Source: an uncultured Bacteroidales bacterium
GTDB taxonomy: Bacteria; Bacteroidota; Bacteroidia; Bacteroidales; UBA932
Length of the DNA: 64,000 bases
Direction: 5' to 3'
NCBI GenBank assembly: GCA_944322715.1
Contig: CALUPT010000004.1
Coordinates: forward strand, 62,001 to 126,000
The position numbers were made by a program, and so were the translations under genes. The stretch's first letter is position 1; every line of letters begins with the position of its first letter. The notes beneath the pieces were generated by a model that was given only the letters and a program-made list of their open reading frames with translations, searched no databases and had not been told where the DNA came from. Below, in pieces: positions 9,531 to 17,539 of this stretch.

Positions 9531-9953
9531 ATGTCTCTGATCAATTGCAAGGAATGCGGGCAGCAGATTTCTGATGCCGCAAAGACATGCCCTCATTGCG
9601 GGGCACCGGTCGTGAAGGATGTCTATTGTCCGAAATGCGGGACCAAGGTACCGGAAAACGTAAAGTTCTGTCCTGCATGCGGAAGCACTATCGTGCCATC
9701 TGCGGCAATCTCACGCGGAGGAAAGGACAAGACAGTGGCCGGACTGCTGGCCATCTTCCTCGGGGGATGGGGGATACAGTATTTCTACCTCGGCAAGACC
9801 ACAGCCGGAATACTGACGATCGTCATAAGTCTCTGTTCATGCTATATATGGGGTCTGCTGATGCTCATACAGGGAATATTGATGCTCACAATGTCGGATG
9901 AGGCATTCAACGAAAAATATGTCGATAACGACAAGATGTTCCCTCTTTTCTGA
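9531..9953 (+). CDS. double zinc-ribbon TM2-domain membrane protein
   Basis: This protein of about 140 residues has two N-terminal zinc ribbons, built from CKECG/CPHCG and CPKCG/CPACG. A TM2 domain follows, with GLLAIFLGGWGIQYFYLGK and two hydrophobic hairpin helices ending near the C-terminus. TM2 proteins are small inner-membrane proteins of unclear function; the ribbons should face the cytoplasm. The start at MSLINCKECG (9531) places the first Cys close to the N-terminus; an in-frame ATG at 9489 would add 14 unconserved residues. It is followed after eight bases by another zinc-ribbon membrane protein, suggesting co-expression. Confidence 0.85.
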   Translation: MSLINCKECGQQISDAAKTCPHCGAPVVKDVYCPKCGTKVPENVKFCPACGSTIVPSAAISRGGKDKTVAGLLAIFLGGWGIQYFYLGKTTAGILTIVISLCSCYIWGLLMLIQGILMLTMSDEAFNEKYVDNDKMFPLF

Positions 9954-9961
9954 TTCATGCC

Positions 9962-10399
9962 ATGTATTGTAGAAACTGTGGTTCAGTGCTTCCCGATGGG
10001 GCGAAATTCTGCACCAATTGCGGTTGTGGCCTGACAGCGGATCCGGGCCAGGCCTCTGCAGGATATTCCTGCGGAAACGTTTCCGGCAGGCGCGGACGGC
10101 CGGCTTCATATCTTGCACTGTCGATAATCGTCACCCTGTTCTGCTGTATCCCGTTCGGGATAGTGTCCATAGTATATGCCTCGAAGGTGGATTCATGCTG
10201 GAACAACGGACTTGAGGATGAGGCGCGGGAAAACTCGCGCAAGGCAAGGAACTGGGCTCTGTGGGGCATGGGACTGGTTGTCCTGTTTTACGTGATATAC
10301 CTGTTGCTGATAGCATTGGGCGTTGTCGCCGCATTCTGGACAGAAGACTTCTTCAGCAGCGACATTTATGATGTAATGACAGCGTACCGTAATTTCTGA
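9962..10399 (+). CDS. zinc-ribbon CD225/dispanin-family membrane protein
   Basis: This 145-residue protein begins with a zinc ribbon (CRNCG and CTNCG). It continues with a CD225-like module: a first helix with CCIPFGIVSIVYASKVD, an amphipathic linker rich in charged residues and Ala, and a second helix (LWGMGLVVLFYVIYLLLIAL). CD225 is the fold family of eukaryotic interferon-induced transmembrane proteins; bacterial members are uncharacterised. The start at 9962 makes the ribbon begin at once (MYCRNCG). Its stop overlaps the ATG of the next gene (TGATG), so the two are probably translationally coupled. Confidence 0.82.
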   Translation: MYCRNCGSVLPDGAKFCTNCGCGLTADPGQASAGYSCGNVSGRRGRPASYLALSIIVTLFCCIPFGIVSIVYASKVDSCWNNGLEDEARENSRKARNWALWGMGLVVLFYVIYLLLIALGVVAAFWTEDFFSSDIYDVMTAYRNF

Positions 10400-10851
10400 T
10401 GGGGGCCGGCAATGGTAGAAGATCCTGTACGGCAGGCATGACAGTCATGCTTGCCGTACTTGTCTTTGCCGGAACGGCACTTTATCTGACGGTCGATCCG
10501 GAGTCATCCGCCCTTTTCCCGAAATGCCCTTTCCATCTGCTTACCGGGCTTGAATGTCCCGGATGCGGGTCACAACGGGCGATCCACAGCCTGCTGAACG
10601 GAAAGATAGGACAGGCGCTCCATTACAATCTTCTCGTTGTCATCGCCATTCCCTATCTCGGACTTCTTGCGTCACTTGAGATATTGCGTCATATACTGCT
10701 GCATGCCAATGTTTCAGACAAGACAAGGAACAAATGGACAGCATTGGTTTCCAGGACGGTATCCGTGCTCTATCACGGCCGGGCGCCGTGGATTATCCTG
10801 TCTGTCGTCCTGCTTTTCTGGATTGTGCGCAATCTGACTCCTGCTTTCTGA
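10399..10851 (+). CDS. DUF2752 small membrane protein
   Basis: This 150-residue protein has an N-terminal hydrophobic helix, then the DUF2752 signature FPKCPFHLLTGLECPGCGSQ and RAIHSLLNGKIGQAL, and two further membrane helices. The CPxCGxxR-type motif suggests metal or lipid binding, but no function is known for the family. It overlaps the CD225-type gene by one base. The three-gene run 9531-10851 looks like one transcript of small Cys-rich membrane proteins. Confidence 0.85.
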   Translation: MGAGNGRRSCTAGMTVMLAVLVFAGTALYLTVDPESSALFPKCPFHLLTGLECPGCGSQRAIHSLLNGKIGQALHYNLLVVIAIPYLGLLASLEILRHILLHANVSDKTRNKWTALVSRTVSVLYHGRAPWIILSVVLLFWIVRNLTPAF

Positions 10852-10862
10852 AACGGAGCGAT

Positions 10863-10890
10863 CCCGCCTGCATGATATGGGCAGGCCGGG
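10863..10890. terminator. hairpin between convergent genes
   Basis: CCCGCCTGC and GCAGGCCGGG pair around a short loop, between the DUF2752 stop at 10851 and the rarA stop at 10896. No long T-tract is present, so termination strength is uncertain. Confidence 0.45.
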
Positions 10891-10895
10891 AAGCC

Positions 10896-12212
10896 TTACT
10901 TTCCGTAATATTTCGGCCACAGGCCGGCAAGCCTGTCCGCCATGTTCTGCTCCGGCCTGCCGGTATCGGCCGGTTCGTACAGAGTCGTGCCTGCAATCTC
11001 TTCCGGCATGAATTCAAGATCCGTCCAGTGTCCCGGATAATCATGGGCATATCTGTAGCCATCTGCATAGCCGAGATCTTCCATTAGTTTTGTGGGGGCG
11101 TTTCTCAGATACAGCGGAACCGGTGCGGCCGGCGTCTCCCTGGCAAGGGCCATTGCCCTGTCTATAGCGAGATATGCAGAATTGCTTTTGGCGGATGATG
11201 CAAGATAGATCGTGGTCTCAGAAAGCGGTATCCTGGCCTCCGGCATCCCTATGTTGTGTACAATCTGGAAACAGGCGTTTGCCAGAAGCAGGGCGTTAGG
11301 ATTGGCCAGTCCGATGTCTTCGGCAGCAAGGATGCACAGTCTCCTGGCTATGAAGAGGGGATCTTCTCCTCCGTTGAGCATCCTTGCAAGATAATACACG
11401 GCGGCATTGGGATCAGAACCCCGCACGCTCTTGATAAAGGCGGAAATTATGTCGTAGTGCATTTCCCCGCCCTTGTCGTAGATGGCAATGTTCTCCTGTA
11501 GACAGGAAGTCACGGTCCTGTTGTCTATGACTATCTTTTCGTCCGCACCGAACGATCCGGTAACAATCTCCAGAATGTTCAGCAGCTTGCGCGCATCCCC
11601 TCCGCTATGGCGGAAAAGCGCGCCTGTCTCGGCCACCGTGACATCCCTTGTGCGCAGAATCTCATCCGTATGGATCGCCCTGTTCAAGAGTTCCTCGAGG
11701 TCGGCAGGCTCAAGCGGCTTGAGTACAAAGACCTGGCAACGTGACAGAAGGGGAGTGATGACCTCGAATGACGGGTTTTCCGTAGTGGCTCCTATCAGCA
11801 CCACGGTGCCATCTTCCACGGCCCCGAGCAGGGCATCCTGCTGCGATTTGCTGAAACGGTGTATCTCATCTATGAAAAGTATCGGAGCCTGTCCGGAAGA
11901 GAAGAGAGAAGAGTTTCTTGCCTTGTCTATGACCTCCCTCACTTCCCTGACTCCCGCGCTCACTGCCGACAATGTATGGAATTCCCTTCCCGTGGAATGC
12001 GCGACAATGCGGGCGAGCGTGGTCTTGCCTACTCCAGGAGGCCCCCAGAGGATGAACGATGACAGGTTGCCGGTATGTATCATATTCCACAATATGCTGC
12101 CTTTGCCGACCAGATGTCTCTGTCCCACATACTGGTCCAGGGTGCCAGGCCTCATCCTTTCAGGGAGAGGCGGGAGCATCCTGTTCACTACGTTGCTGTC
12201 TGTCATTGCCAT
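10896..12212 (-). CDS. rarA: replication-associated recombination protein A
   Basis: This 438-residue AAA+ ATPase matches RarA/MgsA. It has Walker A GPPGVGKTTLARIVA near residue 55, Walker B LFIDEIHRFSKSQ near 110, sensor GATTENPSFEV and a box VII arginine region, then the C-terminal tetramerisation domain with SLSETTIYLASSAKSNSAY-like helices. Length equals the family norm. RarA acts at stalled replication forks in the cytoplasm. It is divergent from pyk with an intergenic gap of about 110 bp. A minus-strand TAAATTTG at 12272-12279 is a candidate -7 box. Confidence 0.95.
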   Translation of the reverse strand: MAMTDSNVVNRMLPPLPERMRPGTLDQYVGQRHLVGKGSILWNMIHTGNLSSFILWGPPGVGKTTLARIVAHSTGREFHTLSAVSAGVREVREVIDKARNSSLFSSGQAPILFIDEIHRFSKSQQDALLGAVEDGTVVLIGATTENPSFEVITPLLSRCQVFVLKPLEPADLEELLNRAIHTDEILRTRDVTVAETGALFRHSGGDARKLLNILEIVTGSFGADEKIVIDNRTVTSCLQENIAIYDKGGEMHYDIISAFIKSVRGSDPNAAVYYLARMLNGGEDPLFIARRLCILAAEDIGLANPNALLLANACFQIVHNIGMPEARIPLSETTIYLASSAKSNSAYLAIDRAMALARETPAAPVPLYLRNAPTKLMEDLGYADGYRYAHDYPGHWTDLEFMPEEIAGTTLYEPADTGRPEQNMADRLAGLWPKYYGK

Positions 12213-12271
12213 ATCCGATAAAACTGCGTCGAAAGCTGCCTGAAAGCGGTCTTATGCCGTAATCAAACAGA

Positions 12272-12279
12272 CAAATTTA
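12272..12279 (-). promoter_or_regulatory. candidate -7 box for rarA
   Basis: The minus strand reads TAAATTTG, matching TAnnTTTG, 60 nt upstream of the rarA ATG. No matching -33 element was found. Confidence 0.4.
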
Positions 12280-12323
12280 CGATAATTTTTGCTAAATTCG
12301 CGGCGGTAAACGGATTTTGGATT

Positions 12324-13727
12324 ATGTTTGAAAAGAAGACCAAGATAATATGCACCATCTCGGACATCAACTGCGATGAGGAATTCATAAGGAAACTGTA
12401 TGAAAGCGGAATGAACGTAGTCAGGATCAATTCCGCGCATGCGACTCTCGAAGGGGCGCAGAGAATCGTGGACAATGTGCGTGCGGTGTCCGACAGGATA
12501 GCGATACTCGTAGATACGAAAGGTCCCGAAGTCAGGCTTACTGCCATGGAGTCGGCAGTCGGTTTCGTGGTGAATGACGGTGACTGGATAGAGATACATA
12601 ACGGACCCGACAGGCAATGCACATCGAAAGTGCTGTACACTACATGCAGGAATTTCGTGTGCGATGTCCCCGTGGGGGCGCATGTTCTCATAGATGATGG
12701 CTCGATAGACCTTTTCGTCACGGGAAAGGAGGGAGACAAGCTCCTGTGCGAGGCTCAGAACAGCGGGGTGATCAAGGGCAGGAAGAGCGTGAATGTCCCC
12801 GGAGTACACATATCCCTGCCCGCCCTGACGGAAAAGGACAGAAGATTCGTGAACTGGGCCATAGATGCCGACATCGATTTCATAGCCCATTCGTTCGTAA
12901 GGGGCAAGAATGACCTTCTGGAAATACAGCAGATCCTGGATGAACGCGGCAGCCACCTCAAGATAATCTCCAAGATAGAGAACCAGCAGGGCATAGACAA
13001 CATAGAGGAAATACTGACTCACAGTTACGGGGTGATGGTGGCAAGGGGAGACCTCGGAGTCGAGATCCCGGCCGAAAGGATACCTATCATCCAGAAGGAT
13101 ATCATCCAGATATGCCGTGCAAGGAAAAAGCCGGTGATCATAGCCACCCAGATGCTCCACAGCATGATCGAAAATCCGCGCCCGACAAGGGCGGAGGTGA
13201 CTGACGTCGCGAACGCCATCTTCCAGAGCACGGATGCGATAATGCTCAGCGGAGAGACTGCAAGCGGCAAATACCCCGTCGAGGCGGTAAAGACCATGAG
13301 CAGGATTGCCAAGGAGATAGAGAAATCCATCGACATCTCGCTCGACCTGCACCTTGAAAAGGTACACAAGCCTATTGCCGCCGTTCTCGCCAGGTCACTG
13401 GTCGCCTCCACGAAGGAACTGCCCGTAAAGGCCATCATATTCGATACCTGGACAGGCCGCACGGGACGGTATTTAGCCGAATCGCGGCCTAAAGTGCCGA
13501 TTTATGCAATGTGCTATAACGCCTCCACAATGAGGGAGTTGAATCTCACCTACGATATATATGCCTATAAGTTCGACATCCAGAAAAGCAAGGAAGACAT
13601 GGTGAAGAATTCCATAAGGATACTCGTAGAGGATGGTCGTCTGCAGAAAGGCGATCTCGTAGGGTTCATCGGAGGCAGTTTCAACGATGAGTTGGGCGCC
13701 ACCTATCTGGAATTCAAATACATATAA
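12324..13727 (+). CDS. pyk: pyruvate kinase
   Basis: This 467-residue enzyme converts PEP and ADP to pyruvate and ATP. Visible motifs are MNVVRINSAHA near the N-terminus (a variant of the usual RLNFSHG), LVDTKGPEVR, ISKIENQQGIDNI with the catalytic Lys, VARGDLGVE, and the PKM signature region ATQMLHSMIENPRPTRAEV with MLSGETASGKYPVEAV. It ends after the allosteric C domain with no added PEP-utiliser domain. It is followed six bases later by an outer-membrane protein gene. Confidence 0.96.
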   Translation: MFEKKTKIICTISDINCDEEFIRKLYESGMNVVRINSAHATLEGAQRIVDNVRAVSDRIAILVDTKGPEVRLTAMESAVGFVVNDGDWIEIHNGPDRQCTSKVLYTTCRNFVCDVPVGAHVLIDDGSIDLFVTGKEGDKLLCEAQNSGVIKGRKSVNVPGVHISLPALTEKDRRFVNWAIDADIDFIAHSFVRGKNDLLEIQQILDERGSHLKIISKIENQQGIDNIEEILTHSYGVMVARGDLGVEIPAERIPIIQKDIIQICRARKKPVIIATQMLHSMIENPRPTRAEVTDVANAIFQSTDAIMLSGETASGKYPVEAVKTMSRIAKEIEKSIDISLDLHLEKVHKPIAAVLARSLVASTKELPVKAIIFDTWTGRTGRYLAESRPKVPIYAMCYNASTMRELNLTYDIYAYKFDIQKSKEDMVKNSIRILVEDGRLQKGDLVGFIGGSFNDELGATYLEFKYI

Positions 13728-13733
13728 TCCGCA

Positions 13734-14861
13734 ATGAGATTGTCCGGGGTCATAGCGGCAACTTTCATCTTCATGCTGGCGGTATGGGAGTCGGACGCCC
13801 AGACCAAGAGCATGGGGACATTCTTTGCTCCGGACAGGACCGGATTCAGCCATCAGCGTTTCCTGCATGATGGCACTTTCTGGAACATTGACCTGGCTGT
13901 AGACTACGGCGCCTGCGTACTCCGGCAGGGGGACCGTCCGGGAGGGAGGCTCTCGTTGGGATACAATTTCATAGTATGGGAGAAAGACCATCCTGAAGGA
14001 CATTCGAGAATATACGCCGGACCGGGAGTCAGCGTAGGATATGTAACAGACAAGGATTCCGGTTACGGAGGGATGGCAGGGATTTCGGGAAATGCAGGAT
14101 ACGAATACGACTTCGGCTTCCCGATCACGGTGTCTGTGAGCCTCTCTCCCATGCTGGGCATCCATATTCACAATACCGACAGGGGACTGCAGCTCAATAC
14201 ATACATCAACTCTCTTCTGTGGTCGCTGTCACCGCAGCTCGGCATCCGGTACAGGGTAGGGGAACGGAGAAACGCTCCGGCCAGGGCTTCCGGCGCTGAC
14301 GGTATCCCGGAATATAAAAGGAAATTTCCGAGACTTACATTCGGCGTGGAATGGGGGTACACGGCAACCTTCCTCTGTACATTCCATCACAACTACCGGG
14401 CAGAGGACAGATACAGGGTCAATGACAAAGGTACAAAAGCGATGTATGAGGGGAACGGCCATATACTCGCCCATCTCGGAGCCAATTTGGGCAGACACTA
14501 CAACCTGTCCTTCTATACCGGATACGAAGGGATAGCCGACGGGTTCTGCGTGATACCGATGACTTTGAGACACACATGGCTGTTCGGGGACAGGGCGGAA
14601 AATTCCAGATGGCTATGTTTTGCGGATGCAGGTTACGGACTGAGAGCCGAAGGCGACAGCAACTGTTTCATTGCCAAGGCCGGAGGCGGATACAGAGTGT
14701 CCTTTTCGAGAAGCGTGAAAATGGATTTTCTTCTGACATACAGGTTTGCGTATGCGGAAATACCGTTCTCCGATGAGTCGGGAACCGTACCGCAGGACAG
14801 GATAAACAGAAACAACAATTTCCTGAACGCCATCAGCATAGGAATAGGATTAACTTTATAA
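13734..14861 (+). CDS. predicted outer-membrane beta-barrel protein, unknown function
   Basis: This 375-residue protein has an N-terminal signal peptide (LSGVIAATFIFMLAVWESDAQ, cleavage near residue 22). Alternating amphipathic strands rich in Gly and Tyr follow, such as GYEYDFGFPITVSVSLSPM and MDFLLTYRFAYAEI, and the chain ends ISIGIGLTL. This pattern indicates a secreted beta-barrel in the outer membrane. No named family was recognised. It lies six bases after pyk and 11 bases before the flavodiiron gene on the same strand, so it may share their transcript. Confidence 0.75.
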   Translation: MRLSGVIAATFIFMLAVWESDAQTKSMGTFFAPDRTGFSHQRFLHDGTFWNIDLAVDYGACVLRQGDRPGGRLSLGYNFIVWEKDHPEGHSRIYAGPGVSVGYVTDKDSGYGGMAGISGNAGYEYDFGFPITVSVSLSPMLGIHIHNTDRGLQLNTYINSLLWSLSPQLGIRYRVGERRNAPARASGADGIPEYKRKFPRLTFGVEWGYTATFLCTFHHNYRAEDRYRVNDKGTKAMYEGNGHILAHLGANLGRHYNLSFYTGYEGIADGFCVIPMTLRHTWLFGDRAENSRWLCFADAGYGLRAEGDSNCFIAKAGGGYRVSFSRSVKMDFLLTYRFAYAEIPFSDESGTVPQDRINRNNNFLNAISIGIGLTL

Positions 14862-14872
14862 CGGAACATATC

Positions 14873-16072
14873 ATGAAAATTACTGACAGGATCAGGTATG
14901 TGGGAGTGAACGACCACTGCAAGACATTGTTTGAGGGGCTTTGGCCGCTGCCGTTCGGAGTCTCATACAACTCATATCTTGTATTCGGAGACAGGATAGC
15001 CCTTATCGATACCGTCGAGGAGGAATTTGGAGAAGAATATATGGGGAAGATAAGGGAAGAGACAGGGGACAGGCCGGTGGACTACCTCATTGTGAACCAC
15101 ATGGAGCCTGACCATTCCTCCAGCATGGATTTCATCAGAAGGGAATATCCCGGCATCAGGATAGTCACCAATGCCAAGGCTGTCCCGATGATTGCCGGCT
15201 ACTACGGGATAACTGACAATATCATCACCGTGAAGGATGGAGACACTCTCGATCTGGGTAACGATACGGTCCTGAAATTCTACATGACCCCAATGGTCCA
15301 CTGGCCGGAGACAATGATGACATGGCTCATCGGGGAGAACACCCTGTTTGCCGGAGATGCATTCGGGACATTCGGAGCAGTCGATGGCCCGGTAACCGAT
15401 ACCGGAGGCGCCCGTCTGTGCGGCTGGTTGGATGCTCATGCAGACACTTTTCCCGAATTCAGGAGCGAAATGACAAGGTACTATTCGAATATCGTCGGAA
15501 AATACGGCATCCCCGTCCAGAACGCATTGAAGAAACTGTCGGCTCTGCCCGTTTCCAGAATCTGCAGCACTCACGGTCCGGTATGGGAAAGGCAGATTAC
15601 CGAAGTCGTGTCCCTCTATGACAGGCTCAGCCGGTATGAAGGGGAACACGGCGTATGCATAGTGTATGCATCGATGTACGGGAACACGGCTAAGGCAGCC
15701 AGGGCACTCGAGTCCGAACTGGCCGCAAGGGGAGTGCCTTATGCGATCCATGATCTTGCGCAGGAGAATGTCTCGTATGCATACAGGGATGCATTCAGGT
15801 TCGACACCATAGCTGCAGGTTCTCCTACATACAACAACTGCATATTCCCTCCGGTGGCAGCATTCATGGCGGGACTTTGTGCAAGGACACTGAAGAACCG
15901 CAGATTCCTTGCCTTCGGGTCATACACTTGGGCAGGAGGAAGCGTGAGGCTGCTTAACGGAGAAGCCCAAAACCTCGGTTTTGAGCTTCTTTCAGAGGGC
16001 TTTGCATTCGCCCAGGGATATTCCGCTGAAAAATGCGACATGTCTGCAGCGGCAGACCTCCTTGCCAGATAA
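14873..16072 (+). CDS. flavodiiron protein (FprA-type A flavoprotein)
   Basis: This 399-residue protein has an N-terminal metallo-beta-lactamase-fold diiron domain with ligands in NHMEPDHSSSMD, TPMVHWPE, FAGDAFG and CSTHGPVW. A flavodoxin domain starts near residue 255, with the FMN loop YASMYGNTAKAA and GSPTYNNCIFPP. Such enzymes reduce O2 to water or NO to N2O in the cytoplasm using electrons from rubredoxin or NAD(P)H systems. No rubredoxin domain or gene is attached. The role fits an anaerobe protecting itself against oxygen or nitric oxide. Confidence 0.93.
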   Translation: MKITDRIRYVGVNDHCKTLFEGLWPLPFGVSYNSYLVFGDRIALIDTVEEEFGEEYMGKIREETGDRPVDYLIVNHMEPDHSSSMDFIRREYPGIRIVTNAKAVPMIAGYYGITDNIITVKDGDTLDLGNDTVLKFYMTPMVHWPETMMTWLIGENTLFAGDAFGTFGAVDGPVTDTGGARLCGWLDAHADTFPEFRSEMTRYYSNIVGKYGIPVQNALKKLSALPVSRICSTHGPVWERQITEVVSLYDRLSRYEGEHGVCIVYASMYGNTAKAARALESELAARGVPYAIHDLAQENVSYAYRDAFRFDTIAAGSPTYNNCIFPPVAAFMAGLCARTLKNRRFLAFGSYTWAGGSVRLLNGEAQNLGFELLSEGFAFAQGYSAEKCDMSAAADLLAR

Positions 16073-16090
16073 ACATACACAGGCAGCACG

Positions 16091-16114
16091 GACAGGAGGA
16101 ACTTACCTCCTGTC
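16091..16114. terminator. hairpin between convergent flavodiiron and DUF5723 genes
   Basis: GACAGGAGG at 16091-16099 and CCTCCTGTC at 16106-16114 form a perfect 9-bp stem with a six-base loop. The stop of the minus-strand DUF5723 gene lies inside it. No strong T-tract follows. Confidence 0.5.
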
Positions 16115-17527
16115 TCCGAGATGCCTGAGCTTGCTCAGGTTGAATGTCAGTCCGAAAGTGAAGTTGACATTTGCTTTTCCGTACGGTAGTCCTACAGCAA
16201 TACCCCCTATATTCAAAGGACTGGTCACATTCCAGAAGATATTGTCTGTCCCGAGGAAGATTCCGATTCCAGGGAAATCGAGGCCGAGAGCCGCGCCCCA
16301 GGTCGAACCGTGGTTGCTTATGCCATAGTTAGTAGAAAACTCGAACCACTTGACCGGATGGATATTCACAAAGAACCGGCCTTCATATTTTGAGTACGCC
16401 CGGGCGAACCTGTTCGAATACAGGAAACCGGCCGAGAGTTTTTCATAGAACGGCATCTTGTATTCAGCACCGATATTCAGGGTCGCAGTCAGCATCTCCA
16501 GCCTGCGGCGGCTTCCATCCTCCTTGTACATTACCAGAAGGTTTTCCAGGTCCTTCCCCATAGCATCCAGCTGGCTGTCAATAGTGTTCTCGCTTTCCGG
16601 ATTGTTGACCGCTATATTGTCGAATCCGTCGAACACCCACGCTGTATTGTCAGTATAGGCGTTTATGGTCCTGCCCCATGACATAAATCCAAGGTCGAGG
16701 ATTGCGGCTGACACCGTAAGCCCATCAATGACCTCGTAGGTTGCTCCCAGATCTATCGCTCCTCCAAAGCCTATTCCGTTGAAAATGTCCTGGACTCCGT
16801 TCTCCAGAAAAGAAATCTGGTTGAAATCCAACTGGTTCGTTCCGGCCTTTGTCCCTATATCCACGATACTTGTTGCATAGAGGGAACCATCGGCATTGAC
16901 ACTCCACTGGTCTCCGTTCATATTGATATTCATATTGTCGACCTTGACTTCCGCATTGAAAAGCCCGACAAGGAACTTCACTTTCGCTCCGATATTAAGC
17001 CGCTCCGTGATGCTGTGCGAGTGTCCTATTGCCAATTCAAGACTGTTCCTCGTCCTCACTCCGAGATTGCTGATGTCGTATGACTGCTTCTGCCCGGCAT
17101 TCTTCATGAAATCGAACAGGTCACGCGGAAGATTGAGCGCATTGCTGGACTTCAGGTTCAGTTCTACCGTAGTGAATCCGTGCTTGCCCCAAGTACCTAC
17201 TGAAATCAGGTTTTCCGAGATGTCCAGACCTAAAATATTCTGTCTGTTGAGTTTTCCAAGAAATTCATCAGAGCTCACAGCCCCGTTCATAAAAGTTGTC
17301 AGCTGGCCGTTTCGCGGATACAGGAACGTGCTGATACCCATATTGCTTCTCAGATCTAAATTCACATTGCCTACGCCCAGGGAGAGGTAGCTCCTGGAAC
17401 TGGCAAAAGCCGGATTGAGCTGGTGCCTGAACTTGTAGCTTTCCATAAAATATGCAGAATTGGTCTGCGCAGAGGCTGCAAGTCCGGATGCTATTGCTAA
17501 AAACAGTATTATATATATCCTTTTCAT
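16103..17527 (-). CDS. DUF5723-family outer-membrane-associated protein
   Basis: This 474-residue protein has a signal peptide (RIYIILFLAIASGLAASAQ). It then shows DUF5723-type features: an N-terminal HQLNPAFASSRSYLSLG segment and long stretches of barrel-like strands ending in FTFGLTFNLSKLRHLG. Members are Bacteroidetes-specific and unstudied; the strand pattern suggests an outer-membrane barrel like PorV/FadL relatives. It starts 12 nt downstream of the stop of a 638-residue lipoprotein gene on the same strand, so the two are probably co-expressed and may work together. Confidence 0.8.
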   Translation of the reverse strand: MKRIYIILFLAIASGLAASAQTNSAYFMESYKFRHQLNPAFASSRSYLSLGVGNVNLDLRSNMGISTFLYPRNGQLTTFMNGAVSSDEFLGKLNRQNILGLDISENLISVGTWGKHGFTTVELNLKSSNALNLPRDLFDFMKNAGQKQSYDISNLGVRTRNSLELAIGHSHSITERLNIGAKVKFLVGLFNAEVKVDNMNINMNGDQWSVNADGSLYATSIVDIGTKAGTNQLDFNQISFLENGVQDIFNGIGFGGAIDLGATYEVIDGLTVSAAILDLGFMSWGRTINAYTDNTAWVFDGFDNIAVNNPESENTIDSQLDAMGKDLENLLVMYKEDGSRRRLEMLTATLNIGAEYKMPFYEKLSAGFLYSNRFARAYSKYEGRFFVNIHPVKWFEFSTNYGISNHGSTWGAALGLDFPGIGIFLGTDNIFWNVTSPLNIGGIAVGLPYGKANVNFTFGLTFNLSKLRHLGDRR

Positions 17528-17539
17528 AATTCTTCCAGG

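Noticed and set aside
12252-13367. Minus-strand open frame of 371 codons opposite pyk
   Set aside because: It is antisense to unmistakable pyruvate kinase motifs.
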